A DNA stretch of 64,000 nt, from the NCBI GenBank assembly GCA_021234535.1, contig CM037843.1, positions 16,833,911-16,897,910 on the forward strand. The letters run 5' to 3'. The stretch comes from Stichopus chloronotus. Its lineage: Eukaryota > Echinodermata > Holothuroidea > Aspidochirotida > Stichopodidae. The notes below the pieces were generated by a model. That model searched no databases. It had not been told where the DNA came from and saw only the letters and a list, made by a program, of their open reading frames with translations. The position numbers and the translations under genes are program-made. Shown in pieces: positions 1 through 10,902 of the stretch (its first letter is position 1; the number at the start of each line of letters is the position of its first letter).

Positions 1-1714
1 CTTGACTAATTTTCCTCTTACGTGATAGAGGCTACTGTACGGCAACGAACGTTAATATTATTGTGGCGATTTTTCAGAAAAATTGTGTCGTGGAGAAAAA
101 TTACAAGAAAGTGGACGCAGCGATGATGGTTGTCGTTTCTACCGCTCACTATAAATAGATTTAACTTAGTTGAGAACACTGACCTAACGTTAGCGAGCCG
201 ATAGCGAGGCGGGCCATTTGTATTTAATTGTGACTGTAACTGTGTCAGTAAATTATGCCATAAGTTCATAACTTGTCATTACGTGAAATATCACGGATAA
301 TGTGATTTCGTCTACAATAAACATAAAGCAGAATAAATAGCATCCACCTAATAAAGTTTCAATCGTGGCTTAGTCATAGCTTGGAACGGCAACCAAAGCA
401 CAAAATGATGGTATGGAAATGTAATGACTTGGGACAGTGTTCACTGACGTTAAATAACCAAGTGAACTTAGCCTATCACTTACCTGTCTCAGATTGGCTT
501 TTCGGTCTTTTAGCCGTCTCCCAGAGACGGAGGCCTGATAGAGCCGAGAGATCATTCAATACCAACGTCGGCGCTTCCTTCGCTGAGGAATTCTTCTCCC
601 AAAAATGATCATTTTTTGCATTTCTGGGAAAGACAAACGACAGAAACCTGACAGCCCGAACCGACGGCTTCGTTGGTTCCCTCCGTGTCTCACACTGTAT
701 GTGAGTACGCGACGATCGAGTACGAGTACGTTGTACCTTGTTACATGCACATAGTGCAACCCAACCAGCTACTGCATGACGTACTTATGTGTGCGAAATA
801 CGTGGGTAGCATGTCAGATACATAAAATGCACAATGTTACTGCCCACACGTATGATACGTACGTAATACGTACGTGCGTACGAAGTGGAGAAAAAGGAGA
901 GAGAGGAAAGGCCAAAAAAAAAATTGAAGGAAAAAAAAGGGGAAAAGAAAAGAGTTAATCTCACAGCCTGCGTAAACTGGTTTTGATTTTGGGAAACGCA
1001 GCGCGAGTCATTGATCATGTTAGTTCACAGTATTGGCATCGTAAGATGCACGGTGATTGTATCAGGGCTCTGTCGCAAGTAAGGGCTGATTGAATGAAAG
1101 AAATACTGGGGTGGGTGATGGCCTTGTTGTAGTTGAGAAAGGGTAAAGCCACTAAAGGTATAACTTCCAGTTTGTAGGCGTATGAAGTAGTGTTTTGTGA
1201 ATCTGCGCGAGACTCAACAGAGTGTCACTGTAAGAATCGCCAGGACTATGGGCAGCAATCTGTTAAAAAGTATTTGGGGTGGGGGTGGAGTCGCTTTTGT
1301 TATTGAAAGTGGCCGGGTGGGGTACATCTGGCCTAAACTTAATTTTCTCCTGAAAGTGGCGTAAGCTAGGCATGGCGCAAAGAGAATGTACTTGGGGTGA
1401 GAGGCTGCAAGACTGTCGGCATGCAGAATTTTCATTAGGGATTATCTAAGCAAACCGCGACCATCAATTGTCACGGAACATTGAAGAAATGTTTGGCCGG
1501 GCTCTGCAACCTCCTTGGCCGGGAACTGCACTTCGATCTTGGGTGTTAGTGAGTGTATGTACCCAGCCTTTAAAGAGGGATCCTAGTATGTCGGCAATTC
1601 CGCAATATCATGAGAGAAAAAGTCAGTCTATAAAAAATAGTAAGGCCAAGAGAGAAAAAAAAATAGTTAGGAACCCAGTTAAACCCAGTTAGGATACCTA
1701 TAAGTAACATTTTA

Positions 1715-1995
1715 ATATGGGCCCCTTAAAGGGCCCCATATCGACGAACATGTGGGGTCCATATATCTCTACACCCAAGATCTGTAAGGGGCCCATATGG
1801 GTCAGTCCAGGTAATCCTACCCATATGGGGTACCGTCTGGGATCCAACTTGAAGTGGGCGGCAATTAATTGTCCCATATGGATAGGCCTACCATAATCCC
1901 ATATGGGTCAAATGGTTATCTGTGCAGGCACGTACGGGGTGCAAATCGTATGGGCCCCGTATAGATTCCCAGCTGAGCTATATGAACCCACTGAG
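1715..1995. repeat. Palindrome-rich dispersed repeat, copy 1 (ATATGGGCCC type)
   Basis: This stretch repeats words such as 'catatgggtc' and 'gggccccatatcgacgaaca' and matches a diverged copy at 26831-27096 along its whole length, in the same order: the ggccccatatcgacgaac start, 'acccaagatct', 'ggcaattgtcc', 'ttatctg' and a final 'atatggg' segment. It has many short self-complementary words, as MITE interiors often do, but I could not define terminal inverted repeats or a target-site duplication. Confidence 0.7.
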
Positions 1996-2125
1996 TTAGA
2001 AAAACCGCCTTGAAACACCTTGATAGAAAACCCATAGAAAAATCCAGTTGAAAAAACCCATGCAGTTGACAAACTCAGTTGAAAAAACGAGTCGGAAAGA
2101 CCCAGTTTACATCCAGTTGAAATTG
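1985..2125. repeat. Degenerate short tandem array (ccagttgaaaaaac-like)
   Basis: The word 'agttgaaaaaac' or a close variant ('cagttgacaaactcag', 'ccagttgaaatt') recurs about every 20-25 bases. It is noncoding and probably an old minisatellite attached to the palindrome-rich repeat just upstream. Confidence 0.5.
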
Positions 2126-2214
2126 CCGGATTGAAACCAAGTGGGGATCGTTTATCTGAGTTCAAATGCGATTTTAATTGGGTTCTTACTGGAATGGTTC
2201 TTAGTGGAGAAAAA

Positions 2215-2480
2215 TTTATGATAACAATACCTCTCAGATTGCAGGAAATGGTAGTTCCCGGCCTCTGTCGCCATTTTAAAGTTCAGCTAAATTCCTTTTT
2301 AGAACAAAAGTTAGGAAATTCACACTTCAACTAAAAATAGCCTAATGTGGTTTGTTTTCTTTTACACTCACATTAGAAAAAGTGTGGGAGGGGATCAAAT
2401 GTGTAAGAGTTCCCTTTTATCAAAAAAGTCGGAGGAGTCGATGACCCCGTCCCCTCCCAATTGACACCTATGGGGTACCA
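2215..2480. repeat. Dispersed repeat family R2, copy 1
   Basis: The core 'tacctctcagattgcagg' followed by 'aaatgg', 'aagttaggaaatt' and 'ggggatcaaatg'-like words is found again, diverged, at 18725-18920 in the same orientation. Further weak matches (the word 'ggcacttcc' or 'atttccgagtctg' next to 'tctcatgtctg') lie near 18340-18450 and 24935-25000. It is noncoding. I could not identify the parental element. Confidence 0.6.
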
Positions 2481-2485
2481 ATAGC

Positions 2486-3287
2486 GCCACGAGCAGTGGC
2501 GGCGCTACTGGAGGGCATGAGGGGGCATTTGCCCCTCCAGATTGTTTCCTTGCCCCCCGGTTGCCCCCCCCCCCAGGTGCTCTCACCCTTCCCAATCAGA
2601 TCTTGTACTCATCCAAAATTAATCACAAAACTATGTATTGGCATTGGACTGAATAAGAACAGCTTCCGGGGAATCATGATTGATGAATGCCTAATTTATG
2701 GTACATAGGCTACAAGTTTTCATATCATGCCCGTAGCCACTTCAACAGAAGGCCAGCCTGGTCAGACCAATTTTCTCTGGAATGTTTACCGTCCAGCATA
2801 AGGGAAGGGCGGGTAGGTGGCTGTTTCCCTAAATATAGGAATGTCGTTGTTTTCCTAAATATAGGAATAGAATGGAAGTGTATGTACCCTATGTGTGTGT
2901 ATGTGTGTGTGTATGTGTGTGTACTCGGTGGTAGCGCGTAAATGTGAAATGGTACTCCCAAAGAAAAAAGTTGGGAACCTTGGAGTACGGTCAACCGAAA
3001 AAATAAATAATATACAAATAAATAATGTACCTCTCTTGGGGCTTAATTTTCCACCCAGAGATATGCTAAAACCTCAGAGCTTCAGGGGGCTTCGCCCCTG
3101 GACCCCCACCGGGGCTTTGCCCCTGGACCCCACCAGGGGCCCTAAGGCGGACCCCTGGACCCCACCCGCAAGGCCTCGGGCTCGGTTTCGCGCTGCGCGC
3201 GAAAATTTTGCCCCCCAACATTTCCCTCTGCCCTCAGTTTGCCCCCCCCCCTAAGTCTGACATCCTGGCGCCGCCACTGGCCACGAG
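2486..3287 (+). mobile_element. Non-autonomous hAT-like MITE, copy 1, with 8-bp TSD
   Basis: The element spans 2494-3279 (786 bp) and is flanked by a perfect 8-bp direct repeat 'gccacgag' at 2486-2493 and 3280-3287. Its ends are inverted: it begins 'cagtggcggcgc' and ends 'gcgccgccactg'. An 8-bp target-site duplication and a CAGTGGCG-type terminus are known hAT-superfamily features. There is no transposase frame, so it is non-autonomous. The interior has a TG-rich microsatellite (2885-2930) and a GC-rich block of repeated 'cccctggacccc' words (3085-3170). A second copy in opposite orientation lies at 52390-53186. Confidence 0.9.
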
Positions 3288-5635
3288 TATTGTTTGGAGT
3301 AGGGTCAAGAGCCTGAGACTTGACGTGGGTCCAGGGCATATAGCAGCAGAAAGTTTGTTCTTGAGTGAGAGCAGCTAGCGCAGAAAAGAGGAGGCCTCAA
3401 CCAGAAGTCAGTGAGTGTCACTAACAAACAAAATGATAGTGATATGGAAATGCTATCTATAAGTGGAGCGTCACTGGTTGGCGCTAAGCGCACCAGAACA
3501 TTTCGGTTAAAAACATCTCCTAGATAGCCGGAAGCAAGTTCAGAGGTTAAGCAATTAAGAAACCAGGAAACGTTGCAGTAAGTATTTTCTTGAATGGAAA
3601 TCCCTTCCCCCTTCTCCTTATTGGAAGTTTTCTCTCCCAGGCTGATAAATTCTGTATACACCCTTTTCCGAAATGCTTGCTTGAAGTATAAAGTTTGGGT
3701 CATTCACGGGAGGCGGATCAAGGTTCTAAAAGTACACAAGCTTGCCGTTTTCTTTTACTTTCTCGTTCAAGTTTTTCTCATTACGTACGTGCAAATAGGT
3801 CCTCTGTTGGCCTCCAAATACCAGCAATTCTAAAGGACACAGATCACATATTTCTGATCTACACTTCTCTCCGCCTGCCATAAACTGGGATCCTATATGT
3901 CAATGAAAAATTTGCGAAACAGCATACTAATGTACAAATTGTTCATATCGAAAATGTCTGTCAGCATTTCTTTTCTCTGCACACCTTTCAATGGGCGCCG
4001 GGGGGGGGGGGGGGACATTTGCTGTAATGATCGCCAGGAAATAATATGTAGGCTTAGACTATGATTTAGTTCAGGCAGCCATTACATTTTGGTCGGCCAG
4101 ACGACGGACCTGTGTGATGTATAAGAGCCCGGGAGGAGACAGAGGACATATTTTTCTTTTACGATTACTTGGAAATAATACAAAGATCTTGAAAAGGTTC
4201 TCCCAGGATTTATCCCAAAGATCTCGAGATAATTATTATCTCGAGATAACTCAAAGATCTCGAGAAAATTATCTCTACATAGTAAATTAATTATCTCAAA
4301 ATAAGTAATCAATCCACGGGGCAAATCTCATCACCTTCGTTTTCCATAATCATGATCCATCATAACAGGTAAGCCCCAAATCGCGTTCAATGTGATTCAG
4401 ATTGAAACTTGTGGATAGAAGAGCATGCTGAATATTCAACTTTATAGTGGTTTGGGTACCGACAGGACATGTAAGAACACGCATGCAAGCAAGTTACACC
4501 CAAATTCTTGCATGTGTGCAAGTGTGCATAGAAATCGCGCACAGTGCGTCAACAGTATTCCCAGAAATTGCATACGCGTCAAAGAATTCCTCAGATATCC
4601 GCATAGCAAACGTAGTCACCACAGTGATATCCTGAAAAGCGCATTGTTGTGCGTGATTCCATTTTCTCCACAGTAGGGTTCGTAAACATCCCTATAATCA
4701 TTGTCTAGTGCAATGAAATCCTAAGCCAAGGATTTCATTAATTGTGACCCCCTTGCCGCGAATCTCCTATAAGGGCGTCCAGGCTACCTGAGGATAAACT
4801 ACAGATATCGTACTTTAAAGATGTTCATGTACTGATCAGTGGGATAAACATACACGAACAGTACATATGTCTACGCTAGGCGAGTGCATGTAAATCGGTT
4901 GGTAGAGACGCATCGTGCACCTGTTAAGTTAAGTGCAATTATCCTCAAGGAGGGCTCTTCCCGATGTCATTGTGAGGTCACATGCAAGTCTAATCTTCGA
5001 AAGCCTATACTTTAGCTCCTAGGATTCCGGTTTCTATGAAGTCTAATGGACTGGGCGTCACTGCGCGTACGCATAAGGTACATGTGTTATCGATACGTGC
5101 GCAAGACACGACGCATGAGAAACGTGCAGAACAGTGAAGTCTATGGCACCCCTCCAATCAGATTGCGAGAAACTGACATATGACTTCTGGCACGCTAGAC
5201 GTCATTGCAGGCCTAGAGCGTATCAAGCGCAATTCAACATGCCATTCAACTGTTAACTAAACTAGCACAATTTCAGTTGAAAATAAAAGTTGTTTGGAAT
5301 AGCATATACTGTATAGGTCACGTTTTCTTCTAGTTGTGGCTGTCTTGAATGGGTGAGTCATTTTCAAGTTTTATTTCCATCATGATCCACTAATGTAAAC
5401 GGCAATTCAAACACCGTAGTTGTGCAATTTCAAGTTGAAAGTGGAATCGTGTGTTAAATCACGTGGTGTGCCATCCGATCAGTGGTTGTGTACGTATACG
5501 TAAGAAGATGGAGAAGTCGCATGGAAAGTCAAAAGTATTCCGATGCAGAAATCGCGTGCCAGGTAATGATATGATATGATATAATACGGACGCATCCACA
5601 TAAGAACACTGTAACAGCTAAACATCAACAAACCA
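3288..5635. other. Intergenic stretch, repeats and palindromes only
   Basis: The longest frame here (minus strand, 3305-3703, 132 codons) has no family signature, no splice-site support and no matching neighbour, so I do not call it a gene. A G-homopolymer run lies at 4001-4013 and an unusual XhoI-like palindrome cluster at 4195-4295. The remainder looks like unconstrained AT-rich DNA. Confidence 0.5.
4195..4295. repeat. Clustered 'atctcgagat' palindromes
   Basis: Several copies of the self-complementary word 'atctcgagat' and the half 'attatctc' sit in about 100 bp. Two of them form a 27-bp inverted repeat (4220-4246, 13-bp arms 'atctcgagataat' around a single base). It could extrude as a hairpin or be a remnant of a palindromic transposon end. 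No coding potential. Confidence 0.6.
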
Positions 5636-6025
5636 TCATATATAAGGAGAGTAGTCAGCTTCAAAATCAAATTTCATATCTAAATTCTCCCAAAATTTAT
5701 CAAGTCTTCTTTCGAAAGTAGCCACAGATTCAGCTTCCACAACTTTAGCTGGTAGACTATTCCAAAAGTCGACTATTTCTAAAAGCAAATTTCTTTATAT
5801 CTGATTGACAATGTTGTTTTGTAAGTTTAAAACAATGACCTCTTGAAATATCCCTTCTAGTACTGAAATTCAGCATATTAAAAGTAACATTACCATCGTA
5901 AATACCACGAACAAGTTTAAAAACCTCAATCATATCTCCCCTAAGCCTCCTGTATCTAAGAGTAGGCAGATTCAATTTACGCAACCTTTCTTGATATGAT
6001 AAACCCTTCACTGAAGGAATAAGTC
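5636..6025 (-). pseudogene. 3' fragment of a non-LTR retrotransposon (LINE) reverse transcriptase ORF
   Basis: Read on the minus strand from about 6025 down to 5760, the frame contains the segment 'LSYQERLRKLNLPTLRYRR' followed by 'RGDMIEVFKLVRGIYDGNV', a very common motif just after the reverse-transcriptase domain of jockey/CR1-like LINEs. The frame then breaks near 5757-5765. A second frame continues with 'NSLPAKVVEAESVATFERRL' and ends at a stop at 5636-5638, which matches the usual C-terminus. The copy is thus 5'-truncated, as LINE insertions typically are, and carries at least one frameshift. The catalytic RT core (YxDD) is absent. A TA-rich microsatellite abuts the truncated 5' side at 6030-6075. 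Confidence 0.85.
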
Positions 6026-6721
6026 GTAATGTAATATATATGTATATAGTCGTAATGTAATATATAATAAGTTGTAATGAATAAGGTAATGTAATCCTCA
6101 AGAGTTCCTTTTGTACTGTGTTTACACCCTAGGTCCTCAGATGGCGGGGAGCACCATCTATAGAACGCTCCCTGGTTTGGAGTGACGTGCAAAAAAATGG
6201 GAGAATATTGAAAAGTTGAACGGTTTTTAACCATGCTGATAAATATTATTCTGTATCAGAGAGTCTGTTACTTTCCACAGACTTATTTAACACACTTTGC
6301 ACCATTTTGCGTCTCCCCTTCTAAAACACAAAATGGAAGGGGATACCTCTTCCCCTTATACCCCACCCTAGGGACGGCGTTCAGCGCATGGCGCATTATA
6401 TCAAAAACATTTAGCCATGTGGCGCTTCAGCTTATTTTATTGAGGAATAAATCCTGGTTTATACTCACAGTTGTGATTCTGAGCGCGGGGTAAGTCTGCC
6501 CGCACAAGTTAAGCCCAATTCAAAAACTAGACTGAAACCTCTGCAAGTTTACACTCAGAACCGCGCTTGAGCGTTGAATATCAAGTTACTGGAATGTGAC
6601 ATAGGTTTACATTCGAATAGCGCCAAAATCAGCACACTGGCAGAAGCTAGAGTCTTCATGGATATGGTTTGTTACCCTGTTGTACAAAGTTAGCCAATGA
6701 AATTTTGGTGGGGGACGCAAC

Positions 6722-8110
6722 CAGGGCCGTCGCAACCCCGGGGCGATGTGGAGGTAGCTTACCAAACCACCACCTGCCCCCCTCCCGCTTCAAAAAAAAA
6801 AAAATCAGAGCAACGATAGTCGGAAAATCTTAAATACCAATTGGAATGTTTCAATACAGTATCTCAGTCTAGCGCATTTTATGAGGTTGACAGACGCCAA
6901 ATATTGCACTATAGATTGCATCTAAGATTACCTAGCAGTTGACAAAATTTCTCAAAAAGGGGGAAGAACATCTCCTCCCGTGCAACGCTCTTTCATGCCA
7001 ACCATCACTCCTCCCATAATTTCCTTATCTATCAAAGTACTATTGCACATTTCCTTAAGGGTGGACGGCTACATCCTTTACAAAAGTTATCGGTACAAGA
7101 AATAGCTCTACTTTGTTTTGCAATCCTCGAAGGTTGTAGTAAACCAATAACAAAAAAAAAAAAAAACTGTAATCGCCAGATAGTAAAAGTTGTTGAGTAA
7201 CTATTCCGGGACTTTAATTTCTAGGAAAAAATGTGAGTACAAAAGATGCAAAATTTGCACCAGAGTTTGCTTAAGGTTACTTCGTAGCTTAGTTGAAAAT
7301 TTCTTAAAAAAGAAAACCTGTTATTGGTAGGAAGTGGAAACTGCTGCATCAACTTTTCTGGAAAATAGATCGCACAAATAAACGTTATTACCTTTTTTCA
7401 GAAGAATGTTCTCATAAACTGAGAAATGGTAGATATGACGGATGTCTTTTTCAAGGCTGGGTACATGAAGCCCAGAACACCGAAGTGTCATTTCCAGCCA
7501 TGTAGGGGCGGGAGGGGGGCGGGAATTGTTAAGCCAAAATCTTCTCAGCGGTTTACTCTGCGCCAACCGATGGTGACATGACAGTTCTCTCAACGCGGTG
7601 CGCTAAATGCTACGGTCTACGGCCAGACCCCACCCCCTGTTGAAAAGCCTCCATGGATAGGCGCCTCATATGTCATATCAACGACGCATAGGCAATAGAT
7701 GCCCCCCAATATTTAGACACTGCAGGTGCCCTAGTAATTTATGTTTACATTCTGTTAACGTTCATCTCCTCCCTAAAGTGCTTTTTTTTTTACCGAAATT
7801 TCTTTGAGAAATTTGAACCACCCTCCGTGATAAGTTTTGCTGAAAATTCCCTTATATGTAACCACTTTTTGAAGACATGATATCCCTATTTTAGGGCTGG
7901 GCACATGCAGCCTAGAGTACTCAGGAAACGCGTTTCCAGCTATCTGGGGAGTTTGGAAAACCCCAAATTTTCTTGTATGCTCCGCTACTCAGACCCCCCC
8001 CCCCCAGCATATTTTATCGTTACGAGTCTGATAGTGCCCTGTACGAGAAGACTGTACACGCTCATTTTCAAAATTCTGGATTCCCCTCCTGATAAGGTAC
8101 ATTCGTGTGT
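6722..8110. repeat. Dispersed repeat family R1, copy 1 (probable non-autonomous DNA transposon)
   Basis: The left end begins 'cagggccgtcgcaacc', which resembles a hAT-like terminus. From 6830 to 7610 the sequence aligns, diverged, with 28610-29335 through a long series of shared words: 'aatttctcaaaaag', 'caaccatca', 'ctatcaaa.tacta', 'atcctcgaaggttgt', 'caggctgggtacatg' and 'ctctgcgccaacc.atggtg'. The last part recurs again at 7880-8110 and at 54690-54840. No transposase frame is seen. Confidence 0.65.
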
Positions 8111-9975
8111 TCAAAACTTGTGATGGGGCCACCACTAAGTTAGAAATACCATCCAGCCAGTCGGAATTTTGGACCTTCATACTCCCTTCAAGATATAACC
8201 ATAGCAATGGCACTGGACACAATCATGGGTCACGTACCTACCAAATTTGACTTTCAATGGCACTTTGGCTTAGGACTGCAGAGTTGTGGACACAAACTTT
8301 CAGAGTCAAATTTGACCTTGGTCCTGACCTTCACATTTTACCTCATATATACATACATGATTGTAGTAGGTAAAATTTGGTATAACAGTGATGTGCTTGA
8401 AAGTTTCATGAAAACAGCAATTTTGGATTAAGCAATACAGCAAAATTTTCACTCATTTGACCTATGATCGAAGACGGTGCACCAGACTTCAGGATTTGGG
8501 TTACCTATCTACCAACTTTGATCTTCATCAAGACTGTTGTCTTCAGTACCTACCAAATTTTAACCTTCACACCAGCATTGCAGTCTTCAAGAAGGTGAGA
8601 ATGCAAACTTTTTGAAATCATAATTTTCTATCCCACACACAATCCCTAACTGACGCCAGGGAGATGGAATTTAGGAGATACATCAGAAACCCACAAATAG
8701 AAATTCAGTTATTCGTTAATCAAGAATAATTTATTCACTCCAAAGTTCCAAAAATTTAAAGAATGCATCTCTTATAACACATCTAGATGAAGTTATTGCT
8801 GATGTTTATTGCTGAAACTGAACAATTAAACAGTGATTAACGCTATTTTTCTTTGTGTGCCATGTTTGGTGCATTTAAAGGCAATATTTCAATTTAAGTT
8901 GTTCACTGCAATACTAAACATTCTTTTAAGATGAAATCTACCATCGTTTTCCTTTTGGGTTGCAAAAAAACTTCATGGTATCTTGCCATCATTGGACATT
9001 TCACTGAGTGATTTCGATTTTATAAAACTTGTCTACCTGGAACAAAAGGAAGTTATAGCCCAACCAAATGCAGAGGATTACAATATATGATACACAACAA
9101 CATTGTTACACCTGCTGCTGTCACTATTTTTGTCAGATACTCACTCAATATGTCATTAAAAATGACAAAAATTCAAAACTGCTTTCAATCCTCTGCTACT
9201 TTCCTGGAAAAAAAAAATTTCTAGTGAATGTCCTAAAAATACATCAGAGATGAAGATGATCAGTAACACTTTATGTGTCTCATGGTGTAAGATGTGAACC
9301 ATCCGTCCATGTAGGTAGATGTCAAAACAAGTGCCTTGATGAAGTCAAGGGCATGATTCATTGGTGACTTTTTGAATGACCCATCATTACAGTAGTTCCC
9401 AGCTCAAAAGCCTACCCACCAGTATGTTTCTCCTCTTTTGAAACTTGCTAAAGTAGTGATGTGTTGTACCTACTGGCAGGCTCCAAGGGTTCCTTCATCT
9501 CTGGGTTTTGGTTGTGACAGCATAGGTTAAACCCATGTGTTCAGAGAAATTGGGATTTTGAGTAAGATCTTTCCTACATCTCAGCTGCATTGCAGTGACA
9601 TCAACTTGGTAACCATTGCATTTCCAGATTGTATTGAAAAATTAACAGAGTACACTCTACCATCAGACAGTTGTCCCCCACCCTTCTTCACCTCCACCCC
9701 TCACCTATGTAAACAGCATTGCCTGAGGCATTCGCAATTTCACACCAGAGAGAGGCCGTTTTTTTTTACACCTTACTGGTACTTATTAAGTCCGAATAAA
9801 TTCAATTGACATCTGACAGTACATTCCTCTGTTATGTATTTACACTGACAGATTTGAAAATTCAGTGAAATTTATGAAGATGATGACATACTGTAACTAG
9901 CATACCCATAGTGCAGACTTTCTTTACTTCAATTATTATGATTTACACCTGAAATTTTGAAACTTATGACCAAAC

Positions 9976-9986
9976 TTTATTTTATT
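9976..9986 (-). terminator. Candidate polyadenylation signals for the coiled-coil gene
   Basis: Two overlapping TTTATT words on the plus strand read AATAAA on the minus strand, about 920 bp past the stop codon of the minus-strand gene. They are candidates only, since AATAAA is frequent in AT-rich DNA. Confidence 0.25.
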
Positions 9987-10902
9987 TATATTATTGGCCT
10001 TAATAAAACATCCAAATCATCATATTTGCACCAAGATTTTTTTGGGAACGACTGTCTGATATATACTGCACATGAAGTTACGAAAAAGGGCAGGTTCACA
10101 GCTAAAATGGAATGTTACTGCAAGGTCAAGACATGGACAGCGTAGGGCTTCTACGTGGGTCTATAGTTCCCTGAAAGTAAATCAGGTGTCTCAAATGTGT
10201 GATATATTTGAGACAAATGTAACAGATTAAGAGAGGGAAGAGCAAAACTTGCAAATCCCCTCTGGCAAACATAAAATAGCCTCCAACTAATCAAAGCTGT
10301 GTTTGGTAATCTCATAGACGGAATTTTCAATAAAATGTGGAATTTTTATACCTCTGTCTAGTCGTCTGACATCCACCTCTGATCAGAGTAACATTTAGCT
10401 TGAGCACAAAAGATTGACCAATGAAATGAAATATCAAAACGACTCTCCTTTTACCTCTTAACATCATAAAATGAATGAACTTCGGGTAGAAAGGCTGAGC
10501 CAATCATGAGCAAATGAAATTGCTTCATCCAGTTCATGTGACATCTTTGGCATCTCGGGGGTGAGCGTGGCTGTTTCCATCTTGGCAATGAGACCTGCTA
10601 CAGACAACAAGCTGAAAAATGGAGGTGCCATTACATATTCCAATATCCTGAAGATGGTATCAGCCTGCTAGAGAGATTTCAAAGAGAGATTGAGTCCCAA
10701 TGCTTGGCAGATAGTACTAACAGTCTGACGAATACACAAAATAGAGAACGCAAGCATCCCGGCTGATGACATTTAATGGTATGATCGAGATTCTTCACAC
10801 TGGAACAGATGATGATAAATATTATCCCTAGGAGTTTGTCTTCTGTTGAACATCTACTACGGTAGTCTCTTGAAATGGTCTCCCTGACACTGACCTTTTC
10901 CT

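Larger units (their letters stand above)
1..2485. other. Intergenic stretch, no gene supported
   Basis: No open frame here has splice sites or a recognisable family signature. There is an alternating 'tacgtacg'-type palindromic tract near 845-885, a purine-rich tract at 885-955, a palindrome-rich repeat at 1715-1995, a degenerate array of 'ccagttgaaaaaacc'-like words at 1985-2125, and a dispersed repeat copy at 2215-2480. The short frames around 381-608 and 370-555 look accidental. Confidence 0.5.
6026..10902. other. Intergenic stretch with repeats; likely 3' flank of the coiled-coil gene at its right end
   Basis: There is no supported gene. Fragments of the dispersed R1 family lie at about 6300-6400 and 6722-7640, with related sequence to 8110. 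The part from about 8700 to 10902 is low-complexity AT-rich DNA downstream, in the transcriptional sense, of the minus-strand coiled-coil gene. It could include its 3' UTR, with candidate polyadenylation words (AATAAA on the minus strand) at 9976-9986. Confidence 0.4.

Noticed and set aside
3305..3703. 132-codon minus-strand open frame
   Set aside because: No family motif, no convincing splice borders and no partner exons; it begins inside ordinary flank of the MITE. Length alone is not enough in 64 kb.
4425..4676. Overlapping open frames on the plus strand near 4.4-4.7 kb
   Set aside because: Two frames open at once over the same bases, with no splice or family support; probably chance in a locally stop-poor stretch.
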